Shown piece by piece: positions 41,286-54,200 of a stretch of DNA of 64,000 nucleotides. Position numbers and translations under genes: made by a program. The notes under the pieces were generated by a model. The model did not search any database. It was not told where the DNA came from and saw only the letters and a program-made list of their open reading frames with translations. Position 1 is the stretch's first letter, and each line of letters begins with the position of its first letter. The DNA is from Mesostigma viride (Eukaryota; Streptophyta; Mesostigmatophyceae; Mesostigmatales; Mesostigmataceae): assembly GCA_009746045.1 (NCBI GenBank), contig RPFO01000041.1, positions 4,275,920 to 4,339,919 on the forward strand. Direction: 5' to 3'.

Positions 41286-42960
41286 ACAGTGAACGCCAAT
41301 ACGCCGTATAATACGGTAAATACGCCGTATTATACAATACGGCGGGGTTTGGCGTACTAACGTACTAGAAATACGGCGTATTGCGTTCTCAACGCCAATA
41401 CGGCGCATAATACGTATTTTTCGCGTATTATACGGCGCCCGGCTCCGGAATTTGGCGCCAGAGCTAGTTTTGGCGTTGCTGACCTAGGCAGGTACGCAGC
41501 CTGAACCGTACTTGGGGAGTACGGGCCTACGGTTGGTCCCGCTTGTCATCTCTGCCAGTTGACGGCGTGGGTAAACGATGGCAAAACGAGACCGACTTGC
41601 ATAAATATGTTAGTTGACCTCCGCGGCCATGGAGGTGCAGAAATCTGACTGGTATGGGAGCATGGCTTGACATTTTGAACTGCAATTTTGCAGGCATGAT
41701 CCATAGGTCCTAAACAGCGTATATCATTGGCAGGCAACGCCTGGGTGTGCGCAGATATGTCTCGACCCTAGGCTCGGTGCAGCAACCTCGTTTGATCAGC
41801 GACCAGGTCGGTCGCCGTGCATGTGCTAACTGTTACTAGGCGGGAAATAAGTCGATACGTTTGTACGCGGATAGATGTGTAAAATATATTGCTGACATGT
41901 TTTATTGGCGACGACGGCCAGGAAAGCGGCTCGCAGCTACATCGATGAGGTGGGCATCCGGCTAGCTCCAGCAAGGAAGGTAATTAATCTGCGGTTTTGA
42001 TCTGGTATGTGCTATCCTGTTCACGTTTTATTGCATACTGTATCAAGGTTTTGGGTCGAATCGTATACCTATCAATAAGTTCATGGTTGTAATAAGGAAT
42101 TAGTTCAATTAGCAATCTATATACCATGCAGTGGATGAGTATCACACTTCATGACCTTTATGTAAACAACAAACTGTCGACACCCCCTAGGGCTCCCCCA
42201 GAATAGATTCTAGCCAGCTGTCTAGAAGAGGGCAATCGACATAGCTTTTACATTATAGCATGACTTGCCATGTATTTCTCGAGCATAGTATACTGATCTA
42301 GCCCCAACGGCTTAGAGTAGCCCCAACGGTTTAGAGTGGCATGAACGCAATCACATTAGCCCAGCCATGGCTCAGCGTGGCCATTTGCTTATGCCTTAGC
42401 AGACGCCCGTTGAGCCCACTTCACCTTTCTTGTACAGCATCAGCTATGCTTCAGCCTACCTCTGGTATCGTTAATAATGGTTGTCCCACAGTGATGCGCC
42501 CCGGCCCCGTGATGTGGATAGAGCGCTCGATGTGGCCTGCCCACCGACTGGTGGGCGGTGGCAGTGAGAGAAGCTAGGGCGCCCTCCCTCCCTCTCATTG
42601 TGTACAGGGGTTGAAGGTTCCTCTACTTTGTATTGGCACCCACGTGACGCAGTCACGTGATAATTAACTAATTAATTAATTAATTACACTTCATACAATT
42701 GATGAGACAACCAAGTGAGTGTCAAACGGCTACCGGCGACCTCTACGTGCATTGTATTGTTTTTCATCAAGATTGAGACATTAGCTAGAGTTTTTGAGAG
42801 GCACGCCCATGGGATAAACACCTTAGAATATTTTATCCTAATTGAAAATCCACTTTTCCGGTCAAAAAACCACTTTTTTTTTTTTGGCGTATAATACGCG
42901 TATAATACGCGTATAATACGGCAATACGCAATACGCCGAGGTTTTGCCGTATTGCCGTAT
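41286..42960. mobile_element. Uncharacterised insertion with TACGCCGTAT-rich ends
   Basis: Left end (41,290-41,460) and right end (42,885-42,965) are both packed with aatacgccgtatt / gcgtataatacg motifs, which are palindromic and so could act as inverted terminal arrays. The interior has no long ORF; 42,580-42,690 ends in a taattaattaatta tail like the LINE tails nearby. Classification is open. Confidence 0.4.
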
Positions 42961-43985
42961 TGCCGTACTGGCTCACACTGCAGGGCAAGGGTCTCGGCAC
43001 CCTCTTCGAGGACACTGGGCACGTGCAGACATGGCTTGACTGCCTGGCTCTCGAGGCCCGTGCAGTGGGGCTTGAGGTCAGCACGAAGACAGAGGCCCTG
43101 GCGGTTGGGCTCACCAACTCACCGCCGCCCCTCTATCTCCTAGACGGCTCTCGAGTCCTGTATCGGGACCGCGTTAAGCTGCTGGGCAGCCTGCTCCCCA
43201 GCTGCGAGGTTGATGTGGACCATCGCATCTCCCTCGCCTGGCACGCTTTACGCCAGTACCGGGCCCTGTGGCGCAAGCCCCTGGGCAAGATCGAGAAACA
43301 GGACCTGTTCAAGGTCCTCGTCCTTCCTGTTCTCACGTATGGGGCCGAGACGTGGACCCTCACCGCCGACCTGGCCCGCAAGCTGGACGGCGCGGTCACC
43401 AGCATGCTGCGTTCCATTTTCAGAGTCGGATATGCTGCTCATGTCCGCAATGAGGCCCTGTACCAGGGCATGCCCTATCTCACCAGCACCATTAGGCAGC
43501 GGCGCCTGCAGCTATAGTAGGGCACTTAGCTCGCACCAACCAGGTAGACACCTCACGTGCCCCCCCCGCAGGACTGCGACCAGCCCAGCCTGGCCGGCAC
43601 CTCCTGACGTGGGCCGGGCCCAGTGATGTTAGACGCCGCACGGCCCGCACCTTCAAAGAACAGCTAGTAGAGGACATGGGGGGCCTAGGCCTCTCTGTGA
43701 TTTGGAAGAAGATGATGGACAAGGCCAAGTGGGCCCAGGTCATAGAGGACAACGAGCCCCCCCCAGTGGGGAAGCGCCCGCGTGTGCAATCCCGTGGGAG
43801 GCACGCCAGACAGCTCCCCTAGGGCAGCGTGCGGCTGTCTAGATAGATGTTGTAGTTAGCATGCTGTTAGATAGATGTAGTTTGTAGCCGATGTAGATAG
43901 ATTAGACCGGTAGGACTGTTTGCCCCCATCCATCCATCCATCGGGGTTAATGCTCCGTGACTCCCCAACGGGAGCACGAGTCTAA
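42961..43985 (+). mobile_element. LINE fragment: RT C-terminal region and 3' tail
   Basis: The plus strand encodes FEDTGHVQTWLDCLALEARA, GLEVSTKTEALAVGL, a helical stretch, and VLVLPVLTYGAETWTL, the typical RT-thumb to C-terminal block of LINE ORF2. After a stop at 43,515, C-terminal sequence continues in another frame (RRTARTFKEQLVEDM, KMMDKAKWAQVIEDNEPPP). The 3' UTR ends in taattaattaattaattaa. It interrupts ORF1 copy 2. The catalytic RT motif is missing, so it is 5'-truncated. Confidence 0.7.
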
Positions 43986-45115
43986 TTAATTAATTAATTA
44001 AGGGTCTCGGAGGTCTCGTCCTGCAGCTGGTCGAAGTGCTTGACTATGACGTTAAGGCTGCGCTTGTCGAGCTCGGCCTCCTCGCGGAGGTCCAGCGTCT
44101 GGTGCTTAAGCTGGGCGGCGATGGCGGAAGTGGTGGTGGTGGTGTCGTTCATCAGCATGGCTGCCCAGGTCTGGTGGGGAGGGGCATCGCCGGCAGGGCC
44201 AGCAGTGGCAGCCTGGCCGGGCGGCGATGTCCTTCACCGCCTGGGCAGTGATGCCTGCGGTGTTTTGCAGGCATTCGATGCCAGCAGGGGCAGCCTGGCC
44301 GGGCGGCGATGTCCTTCACCGCCTGGGCAGTGATGCATGCGGTGTTTTGCAGGCATTCGATGGCGATGGCATTGTCCTGCAGGCGCTTGTCGACGGCGAG
44401 GAGCTGGGCGGTGAGGACGTCGGTGGTGGTGGCGGTGGAGGCGAGGAGCTTGATGATGGAGCGGATTTCAGAGGTGGAATGCATGGAAGCGGGAGCCCAG
44501 ATCTCGGCTACAGAGCGCCCGAGGAGGGAGCAGAGGGCGAGGAGCTGAAGGCGGGGGCGGGGGAAGCTGGACAGATCCGGCGCGAAAGCACCGACCACGT
44601 GGCCAGGCGGAATAAGGCGACCTTGGACGTAAAGGTGCTGGCAGAGGGCAAGAAGCGAGGTGCGCGACCCGTAGAACAGGGCGCTCATAAACTGGGTGGG
44701 CTGGCTTGACCACCATGTGGCTGAGGTGACGTCAAAGTCGATTTCTTTCCAGCTCGGCTCGGCAGGGGGCGGATCCTCAGGGCGGCTGCGTTTAGGGGCA
44801 GGCGATGCAGAGGGCGAGGCAAGCCCGGTAGGGGGCTGGGCAACCACCAGTGCGCGACTAGTGTCACCGCTGCCTTCCGGGCCTGAGGGCGAAGCTGCAG
44901 ACGTATTTTCAGGGCTTAGCGCAGCCGCCAGGCTGCGTTGCGTAGAAGAGCGTTTGCTCGTCATATATTGCGTTATAGCTTCGGAAAATTATATCAGTGT
45001 GTGCGTCTTAGAAAGACGAAGCGATTGTGATATTCACAGCCGAATTTGGTGCCCAAACGTGAAAGTTATGAGCTCCGCCGTCAGCCATGGCTATCTCGTG
45101 GCTCGTGGCTAGGAC
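43986..45115 (-). mobile_element. ORF1-type retroposon, copy 2 (5' part)
   Basis: Leader 45,115-44,965, then ORF1 from ATG 44,964: MTSKRSSTQRSLAAALSPEN, ALFYGSRTSLLALCQHLYV, LLAVDKRLQDNAIAIECLQN. An 82-bp tandem duplication at 44,215-44,375 puts the frame out. The original frame can be followed to SLNVIVKHFDQLQDETSETL at 43,990, where the LINE fragment is inserted. Confidence 0.65.
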
Positions 45116-45169
45116 TCGCCAATATGAGCAGATCATGTGGCATTCTGAACTAAACACAGTTGTCTCCTT

Positions 45170-45435
45170 GATACACAGCAGTTGCTGGCCGACCTAGTGG
45201 TCCCAGCCCAGTTTGAACACCGCATTTCCTCCCTCTCTCTTGCTTGGACTGCTATGCAGAACAAGAAGAGGTGGCAGACCATTGTCCAGGCCCACACGCC
45301 AGCCCCTGTGGGCAGGAGGAAGGGGCGCTTTGCTGATTAGAGTAGTTAGGATTTTCTAGATTAGCTTAGAGTTAGCTTAGTTAGGTTTCGCGGCTTCGTT
45401 CACCTCCATCCATCCCGCAAGGGAATACGTGCTAC
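45170..45435 (+). mobile_element. LINE 3' end fragment
   Basis: A short frame with LVVPAQFEHRISSLSLAWTA and a basic end VGRRKGRFAD, then a 3' UTR-like sequence with tccatccatcccgc, similar to the 3' end of the LINE at 43,920. Confidence 0.4.
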
Positions 45436-45547
45436 ATGATCAACCCACAGAGTCATGTTATTCGGATTTGGCACGCCGCAAAGGTGAAGACCATTTGCGT
45501 TCAGGGCCGGTCCCCGGAAAACGCGGAAAACGCGATCTGCAAACGAA

Positions 45548-45605
45548 TCCGACCGGAATCGAACTGGGGACCTCTCGCACCAACTTTCGCTGACTATAGG
45601 ACGGA
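45548..45605 (-). tRNA. tRNA-like relic (Pro-type 3' half, incomplete)
   Basis: On the minus strand, ggtgcgagaggtccc then agttcgattccgg resembles the 3' half of tRNA-Pro with the T-arm (B box). tccg/cgga ends could pair as an acceptor. The whole is only 58 nt and cannot form a normal anticodon stem, so it is a pseudogene or the head of a SINE and not a working tRNA. Confidence 0.3.
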
Positions 45606-45659
45606 CGTCTCCGGATCCTAGGGCATCGCCAACTTACACCTACAGTCATCCGCAAAAGT

Positions 45660-47640
45660 TCTCCATGTTATAAATTAACTTAATTTAGTGCGGCATTCTT
45701 GTTCCTGTGTAAGTGCACATGGGAACGAAAAAGTTCAAAAGCTTACAATTGACAAAATCATGGAATCTTCGTGCACACTTCCCCTCAGAAGGCTTCACTT
45801 CACATGCCACGAATCTGCGGCAAAAAATCTGGGGCAGATACACTCTGGATCCGCCTCAGGGACAGCAAACCAATTATCAACAGCCTATCAGCCTATCACA
45901 CGAGAGTATGCGTCAATAGGAGGCGCGGGCTGACCATCTGGATCCTTAATGCAGGCAATACCTATGAAAGTGAGGATACCTGTCCACATGGCAGGCACAG
46001 AGATATGCGGGCCTACAAGTAGCCAGACCTGTCTCGCCTGCCATAATGCCCAAACCACCATTTGCCACTGGGGGCAAAGGCAAGGCAGTAGTGGGCATCA
46101 GAAGCCAGAGGCACTAGACACCAAATGCCCCTGGCAAAATACAACCCACTGGTGTTTTCCAGTCTCAACGGGTAGGTAGACCTTCCTGAACCTTGGGAGG
46201 GGCTATTAATACTCCCAACAGTAGCAGATGCATGCCTGGCCATGCTGACCGCTCGCCCACTTTGGATCCAAATCTCAGCAACAGCCAATGAGCAGGCACC
46301 ACGGTCAGGCACAGTTTTAGCCACAAGTGATGATGCAACATGAACTTGACCAGAGGCCAACGTTTTACATTGTACAAGCTACCCTAGTCCTGTCAATGCC
46401 AAAAAAGTAACAAATTCGTGCCCCCCCACATGGCCATGCCGACGCTGGCCACCTGCTGCCGAACCACTATGCAATGCCCTCTTCTGAGGCTTGCATGCGA
46501 CAGCCCAACAAGGCGCATGCAACAACACAACAAGGTTCAAGTCTCAGGGGCTGCGGTTGCCTCATCAACGCACTGCGCAGGTGGCACGCTAGCTACCAGA
46601 CAGGGGGGGTTCCGTGGGGGGGGTCGGATGAGGAAACGGTTGGCGGTGGGCGCATACCCGCGCGTGGGGTGGGCGCACGCGGCAGGCCAATACCCACAGG
46701 CGCGCGACAGACACCTGCACCTTCGCAAGGCAACCCCCTCTCCAACTCAGTCATATGCCCGCTGGGTAGTGCCCTTGCATTCAATCTTCGATCCTGTAAA
46801 TGAGGTGTGCAGAAAGGGAATCAGCCTGAGCGGTGGCTACTGTAGGGTCCGGTAAGACAAGCCAGCACCGGGTCCATGGCCCTCCACCACAGGGGCACAC
46901 CGGCACAGGTTTGGTGACTATCATCCGCAAGCCGTGCCTAGACGGCCGTCGTCGAGGTCTCGGAAGACAGACAGAACCGTGGGGTGCTCGCAGTCACCTG
47001 CTACGCCAAAGTGACCCGGAGTGACTGACGCCTGTTGGTGAGGGGTCACTCAGTGATTCGCCGTTCACCCCATTGCAGTGACCATGATGGCAAGCAAAGT
47101 CACAAGGGCGATCAGGTTGGAGTGACCGCAGCGACCGCTCACAGTGAGGATGATCGCCGCCATCATGACAGCACACGGTCCAATCAGAAGGCTTCACCAC
47201 GCGCGTCCACGTGTCATCGCTGCGGTTCATGCTGTCCAGGTGGGGTAACCTCGCGCATCCACCCCAATCGCCCGAGTCCTTGCCGTGCCCTTTCCACTGC
47301 CATTCCGCCCTTTCCGCTGCCGCTTCCCCTTCCAACTGCCATTCTTCGATGCGCCTCCTTCAACTACGCCTCCACTTGGTAGCACGCGAGAAAGGGCATG
47401 CATTGGTGGCACTGTGGCCCGCAGCCCACGGCACAAGCTCGACCCCACAGGCAACCACTGAAACGGAATGGCGCACCGGTGGAAACCATTCCTAAACCTA
47501 ACCATCACAATCAGATGATCAGGAGCTTTCCTTATTGCTTTTCCTTAAAGGCTTGCCACCACCTCCTCCGTTCATTCCCGTACCCGCCCTCCCCAAACTG
47601 GGATGGTGGTATCCCCCGATACCATAGATAGGGATGACAG
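45660..47640. other. No recognisable gene
   Basis: Several frames of 60-150 codons on both strands but none with a known domain or consistent composition. 47,280-47,345 and 47,560-47,600 are Pro/Ser-coding low complexity. Confidence 0.4.
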
Positions 47641-48246
47641 GGGATGAGGGTGGGATCGCTACGCCTGCAAATTGTAAAAGAACAAGGTAGGGATGATAGG
47701 AGGGAATGCCCCCACCCCCACCCCTGATTGACTACCCCCCCAATACCTTCCACCCATAAAGGGAGCACGGTAGGGATAAGAGGGGTAACAGGGTACCCCC
47801 CTCCCCCCCTCACGACCCCTTATATAGCACAGCACATCGGGATACTGGCGGTCATTGAGTGGCCCCACCCCTCACGCCTGCCGCTCGTAAAACAGCGGGT
47901 AGGGGTATGAGGGGTACCCGAGTCATCCCCCCACTCTCACGCCCGCTCAAGAAATGCACAGGGATATTAGGGGTAATTGAGGTCCCTCCTGCACGCCTGC
48001 CGCTCGTACAAGAGCACCCAGGCACACTAGGCACACTAGGGGTTAAGGGGTTAGAGGGTCCACCGCTTCTCTGGGGTTCACGCCCGCCGGCTGAAAAACC
48101 AGTGTGTAGGGATAACAGGGGGAGCAGAAGACCCCCCCTCACGCCTGCCACTCATAGAAGAGCACGTCAGGGTACAAGGCCCCCCCCTCCCCAATCACGC
48201 CGACCGCTCGTAGAAGAGCACGAAGGTACCATAGTCCACGCCCCCC
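47640..48246. repeat. Tandem copies of the USP last-exon end
   Basis: About eight or nine degenerate units of 55-100 bp, each containing a version of cacgcctgccgctcgtagaa, i.e. the complement of the codons for the last residues (FYERQA-stop) of the protease gene. Each is followed by 'gcac ggtagggataag'-like spacer. Clear copies start near 47,870, 47,993, 48,137 and 48,194. Confidence 0.75.
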
Positions 48247-51200
48247 TCACGCCTGCCGCTCGTAGAAGAGAACATACGCGCTGGGCCCCGCGATCTTGTC
48301 GGGCTTGACCAGCGAGACGGTGGAGTCATTGTAGTTGTACCACTGGCCGTCGTCCACGTTCAGGCAGTGTGCCGTGTAGTGGCCGCCGCCCAGGGACCCA
48401 GAGTGGTTGCTGATCGCGAACAGGTTGTAGACGGCGTCGGGCTCCTTGAGGGCCTTCAGCGAGGATGGGCTGGAAGGGTTAAGGGGGTGGGTGGGGCGGA
48501 AGAGGTGTGTGTGGCAAAGGGGGGCAGAGGGTTAGTGTCTGGGGGGGAGAATTGGATGTGTGTGTGGGCTTGGGTTGGGTTGGGTTGGGTTGGGTTGGGT
48601 TGGGTTGGGTTGGGTTGGGTTGGGCTGGGCTGGGCTGGGCTGGGCTGGGCTGGGCTGGGCTGGGCTGGGCTGGGCTGGGCTGGGCTGGGCTGGGCTGGGC
48701 TGGGCTGGGCTGGGTTGGGTTGGGTTGGGTTGGGTTGGGTTGGGTTGGGTTGGGCTGGGCTGGGCTGGGCTGGGCTGGGCTGGGCTGGGCTGGGTTGGGT
48801 TGGGTTGGGTTGGGTTGGGTTGGGTTGGGTTGGGTTGGGTTGGGTTGGGTTGGGTTGGGTTGGGCTGGGCTGGGCTGGGCTGGGCTGGGCTGGGCTGGGC
48901 TGGGCTGGGCTGGGCTGGGGTGGGTTGGGTTGGGTTGGGTTGGGTTGGGTTGGGTTGGGATGGGTTGGGTTGGGTTGGGTTGGGTTGGGTTGGGTTGGGC
49001 TGGGTTGGGCTGGGCTGGGTTGGGCTGGGCTGGGCTGGGCTGGGCTGGGCTGGGCTGGGCTGGGCTGGGCTGGGCTGGGCTGGGCTGGGCTGGGCTGGGC
49101 TGGGTTGGGTTGGGTTGGGTTGGGATGGGTTGGGTTGGGTTGGGTTGGGTTGGGTTGGCTTGGGTTGGGTTGGGTTGGGTTGGGTTGGGCTGGGCTGGGT
49201 TGGGCTGGGCTGGGCTGGGCTGGGCTGGGCTGGGCTGGGCTGGGCTGGGTTGGGTTGGGATGGGTTGGGTTGGGATGGGTTGGGTTGGGTTGGGTTGGGT
49301 TGGGTTGGGTTGGGCTGGGTTGGGCTGGGCTGGGCTGGGCTGGGCTGGGCTGGGCTGGGCTGGGCTGGGCTGGGCTGGGCTGGGTTGGGTTGGGTTGGGT
49401 TGGGTTGGGTTGGGTTGGGTTGGGTTGGGTTGGGTTGGGTTGGGTTGGGTTGGGTTGGGCTGGGTTGGGCTGGGCTGGGCTGGGCTGGGCTGGGCTGGGC
49501 TGGGCTGGGCTGGGCTGGGCTGGGCTGGGCTGGGTTGGGTTGGGTTGGGTTGGGTTGGGTTGGGTTGGGTTGGGTTGGGTTGGGTTGGGTTGGGATGGGT
49601 TGGGTTGGGTTGGGTTGGGTTGGGTTGGGTTGGGTTGGGTTGGGTTGGGTTGGGTTGGGTTGGGTTGGGTTGGGTTGGGATGGATTGGGTTGGGTGGGCG
49701 GCGGGGGGAAGAGGGTTGAATCAGGGAGGGAGGAGATCCCAAACCCCATGCCTGCATCCCATACCTCATGCTTACATCTGACACCCCTATGATCTACTAG
49801 CCTACCCCTCTCCATGCTTTACTAGCCCACCCCCCTCCATGCTTTACGAGCCCACCCCGCTCCACGCTAACTTAGACCAGCCCCCTCCGCGCTTTATTAG
49901 CCCACCCCCCTCCATGCTTTACTAGCCCACCCCCTCACCTGTGGAACTCCTCCAGGTCCAAGTCCTTGAGCGCAAACACGACGTTCGACATGTCTTTGGA
50001 GAAGGTGGAGAAGCGCGAGCCCGAGATGCGCTGCCGGGTGGGTGGGTGCGGGGAGGGGGGGGGTTGTACGGTGTTGCATCCCATGCGTGCATAAGGTTGG
50101 TTAGGCGCAAGGATACTAGGATATGTAAGGAGCCCGAGATGCGCTGGCTGGCGTATGTTTGGGGGAAAGGGTGCCGGGGATGGGGGTGGGAGGGGCATAA
50201 TGTGGTGGTATGGTGCAAGGTTGATTAGGACAAGAAGAAGCTTGATATGTGCGACGGTGGAAAGGGTGGGATGATGCTGGGGACGGGGTTGGGGCGCGTG
50301 CTGCAATCGCCGGTTGAACGGGTTCCAGCATACTACCACCATATGGAAACTTTCCTTTCCACGCATGCAAACATCTGCATACAAACCTCTTCAGCATACC
50401 CACGTCCAGATGACAAGTAAACCGTCCACCATTCTTATCGCAGTTGTGCAAGTAGGGGGGCTACACATATACATTTTTTTTTGCCCATGCTTGATTTATC
50501 CTTAAGAGGCTTCCTACTCTCCATCCAAAACAATCCGGTGCTGTGGATGACGAACAAGCAGCTGATGCCACCCGGCGATCAAAGGCAGTCACAGGCTCTG
50601 TCATCTACCAACATGGAGCTACAACTCTCTTACAAAGTATAACCAAAAAAGCGTACCTTGATCTGGATGACAAGCACCGTGGGGAAGCGGTACACCTCCA
50701 TGCTCAGCTCCCACCAACGGCCCTACATCCTTTCGTTGACCCCTAACAAAGCGTACCTTGATGTGGATGACAAGCACCGTGGGGAAGCGGTACACGCTCA
50801 GCTTCTTGACGTGGGTCTGAGACTCCTTGCAGCGCGGGCAGTAGGGCTGCGAGCCACGGGGGGGGGGGGGGGGGGCCGGGAGGGGGGGGGGGGGGAGCCA
50901 CGGATGACAGTGTTAGAGCGAATGGCATGAAAGCAACTTGAAAAACCTTGCGCCTAGTATGAGAGACAATTACATGAAAGCAACTTGAAAACCCTTATGC
51001 CCAGTGTTGGAGACAATGACATGAAAGCAACTTGAAAACCCTTGCGCCCAGTGTTGGAGACAATGACATGAAAGCAACTTGAAAACCCTTGCGCCTAGTA
51101 TTAGAGACAATTACATGAAAGCAACTTGAAAACCCTTATGCCCAGTGTCGGAGACAATGACATGAAAGCAACTTGAAAACCCTTGCGCCTAGTATTAGAG

Positions 51201-54200
51201 ACAATTACATGAAAGCAACTTGAAAACCCTTATGCCCAGTGTTGGAGACAATTACATGAAAGCAACTTGAAAACCCTTGCGCCTAGTATTAGAGACAATG
51301 ACATGAAAGCAACTTGAAAAACCTTGCGCCTAGTATGAGAGACAATTACATGAAAGCAACTTGAAAACCCTTATGCCCAGTGTTAGAGACAATTACATGA
51401 AAGCAACTTGAAAACCCTTATGCCCAGTGTTGGAGACAATTACATGAAAGCAACTTACTGGGCCTTGCACCCTGGCATGAAAACACAGGGGAAGCCACTC
51501 TACAGGGGGCGCGGGGGTAGAATACGCGCATGACTTAACGAGTGAGGCATCCTGATTGTCACTGCCATCACACTACATAATACAGTAGGTGACCTTAACA
51601 GGAGGCAAGGACATGGTGTACATCTCCAACCTATAAGGTTTCGTTATTTGGAACAACCTATCTGTACCTGCCGTGGCCTGCCCGCTTGCGAAGCGAGGGA
51701 GAGCTAGTGACAGGGAGCCCTCCCTCCTCCCGTCGTGTGTAGGGGAATAAGCTTCCTTTCTTGGTGACGCAATCATGTGCTCTGGTTAATTATTTTGTGC
51801 GCTGGTTATTTTCCTTACTATCATTGTTAATTACTATCATTACTCTTCCTGTACCTCCTCGAGGAATCCATAATCAATGCTTCTTACACATGGCACCCTA
51901 TTCGCACTCACCGCCTCCTGCCCCTCCAGCCTCTCCTCCTGAAAGAACGCGGCCAGGCAGTGCAGCAGGTCGAGCTGCTTATTGGCCGGCTTGTCACGCG
52001 GGATGGGGATGGATAGATCCAGGAAAGGGTCGAAGCAGTGCGACCGGCGGTGGCACTTCTGGCACTCGATCGTGCTCTGCAGCTGGCCTGTAGGGGTGTG
52101 GGTGGGTGGTAGAGAGTTGCCCAAGGGGATGGCCCCCAGGGCATTACACGAGGGTCAGGGAAAAGATAGGCCAACCGCTCGTGAGCCTGGCCTGTGAGCG
52201 CACGAATGGGCGGTAGGGAGACATGGTCGCTAGGCACCAGACGCCATCAAAGAACAGGGTCGTTTGGTCTCAGATAGGGGCTACAAGGGCTGCTTGATAA
52301 GGAAGCTGGCCTGTGGAAGTACGAACCAGACAGAAGGACATGGGAGGGAGAGACATGGGTATCGGGTCGAGATAAGATGATAGGCAGGAAGGAAATGGGC
52401 GGGCCTGATATGCAAGATGGCCTGTCGAGGTTTGCCATGTCCTGTTCAGAGGCGTGGCTTTAGTCTAGGGTTTAGAGCTCTTGATGGAATCCTCGCCAGT
52501 CCTTCACCCCACCGCAGAAGATGTCCTGCATCACGCTGTCGTGCCCCCCACCCCTCCAACCCCCCCGTGTGTGCACCCACCGCAGAAGATGTCCTGTATC
52601 ACGCTGTCGTGCCGCGAGCGGTGGTACTGCCACGCCTCCATCGCCTGGTCGTGAGTAGTCCCCTTGCCTTCCAGCTCCTTGTAGGGGGCCACGGTCGCGA
52701 TGCGATTGCACTCCACGTGCAGGCCGTCCAGCAGGAAGCGCAGGAACTCCTGCGGCGCGACACATGGCAGGCCAGGTCCAGGCCGATGCATTGTTAGTTA
52801 GTTAGTTGGTCCGTCCGTCCTTGCGTGCATGCGTCCGTGCGTCCGTGCATGCGTGCGTGCGTGTGTGCGTCTGTGCATGCGTGCGTGCGTGTGTGCGTCT
52901 GTGCATGCGTGCGTGCGTATGTGCGTCCGTTCGTGCGTGCGTGCGTCCGTTCGTGCGTACGTGCGTTCCTTTGCTTGTTTGTTTAGTTGGTTGGCTAATG
53001 ATAAATTACTTGGTTGATTGATTGCTTGAATCATTGATCGACTGATTGATTAGCTGATTCATTCCTTGCCCTCCTTTGGCGCACCACATGACAGGCTGGG
53101 TCAATGGCAACCCATTTTACTCACGCGTTCACCCATCCATTTCATCCCTTCTTTCCGTGGGGCCTTCATCGGTAAGCCATGGGGTGTAAGCAAAAAGGCA
53201 GCACGGGTCAACAGGAACACACTTATTCCTTGCTCACAATGCACTTCCTTTCTTGCTCACAATGCAGCTAACTTCTTGCTCACAATGCACTTCCTTTCTT
53301 GCTCACAATGCAGCTAACTTCTTGCTCACAATGCACTTAAATTCTTGCTCACAATGAACTTAGTTTCTTGCCCAAATGACTTGGTTGGGAAGGGAGCGGG
53401 GTACAAACTGGTGCGTAAATACAGGTCGAGTCGCTATGGCAGAGATGACTCAGGCCCTTTCCACATTCGTCAGTTCCGGGCAGCGAGGGTCTTAATTCGG
53501 CCGGTTCCGGAACTAGAGGTTTCCACACTTGACCGTCCAATTAGGTCGCGACCTCTAATTCCGACCGGAACTGGGGTGGAACTCCCGAAACTGCAAAAAA
53601 GCCGTTCCGGCCAGTTCCGATCAGAATTAGGGTCAAGAAAGGTAGGTCGAGTTGTTGAAACCGGCGGGGAAAGCGCCAGGACGGTACGGATCGGATCTGG
53701 TTGTGGAAAGCAGGTCCCGATCAAGTCACTGCTATTTCGCCGCGCCAATTAAACCTCGAACCTATTTTTCTGGCCCGGACCAATCCCGGAGTCCTCCCAA
53801 TTCGCGCCTGGACGGCAGCAAATGTGGAGTGGCCCTCAGAACTTGTTTCTGACAGCATCCACTAACATTATAGAATTCTTCACGTTGCCATGCCATTGGC
53901 GATTGCCGTTTTCTTCTTAGCAGAGCAAAAATCTCTACAGTCGTATTGTATAATAATCTATGTACATAATATTCTGCATGTCTGTGCCTCAGATACCTGG
54001 ACCAACCCGTACGGCATGCACATGGTGACATGAACTTGATGGGCACGCAAGCACGTGCACTGCATTGTATTATAGTGAACAAGCACCTGCAATGCGAGCA
54101 TGCTCTGCCCCGACAACTTGTACAAGCGCTCCGCACGAACACGCACTGCACTGTATTATAGTGAACACGAACACGAACACACGCACGCACAGAAAGGTAA

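Noticed and set aside
46013-46377. Possible copia protease remnant on the minus strand
   Set aside because: A LLLLGV string in one frame resembles a protease loop, but no DTG motif or flanking domain supports it.
48566-49697. Internal telomere repeat
   Set aside because: Unit is a 5-bp TGGGT/TGGGC and not a known green-algal TTTAGGG or TTTTAGGG repeat, and it is confined to an intron.
48367-49815. Five ORFs of 410-450 codons (Gly-Leu-Gly-Trp or Pro-Asn-Pro-Thr repeats)
   Set aside because: They are translations of the intronic TGGGT/TGGGC array and lie inside a USP intron.
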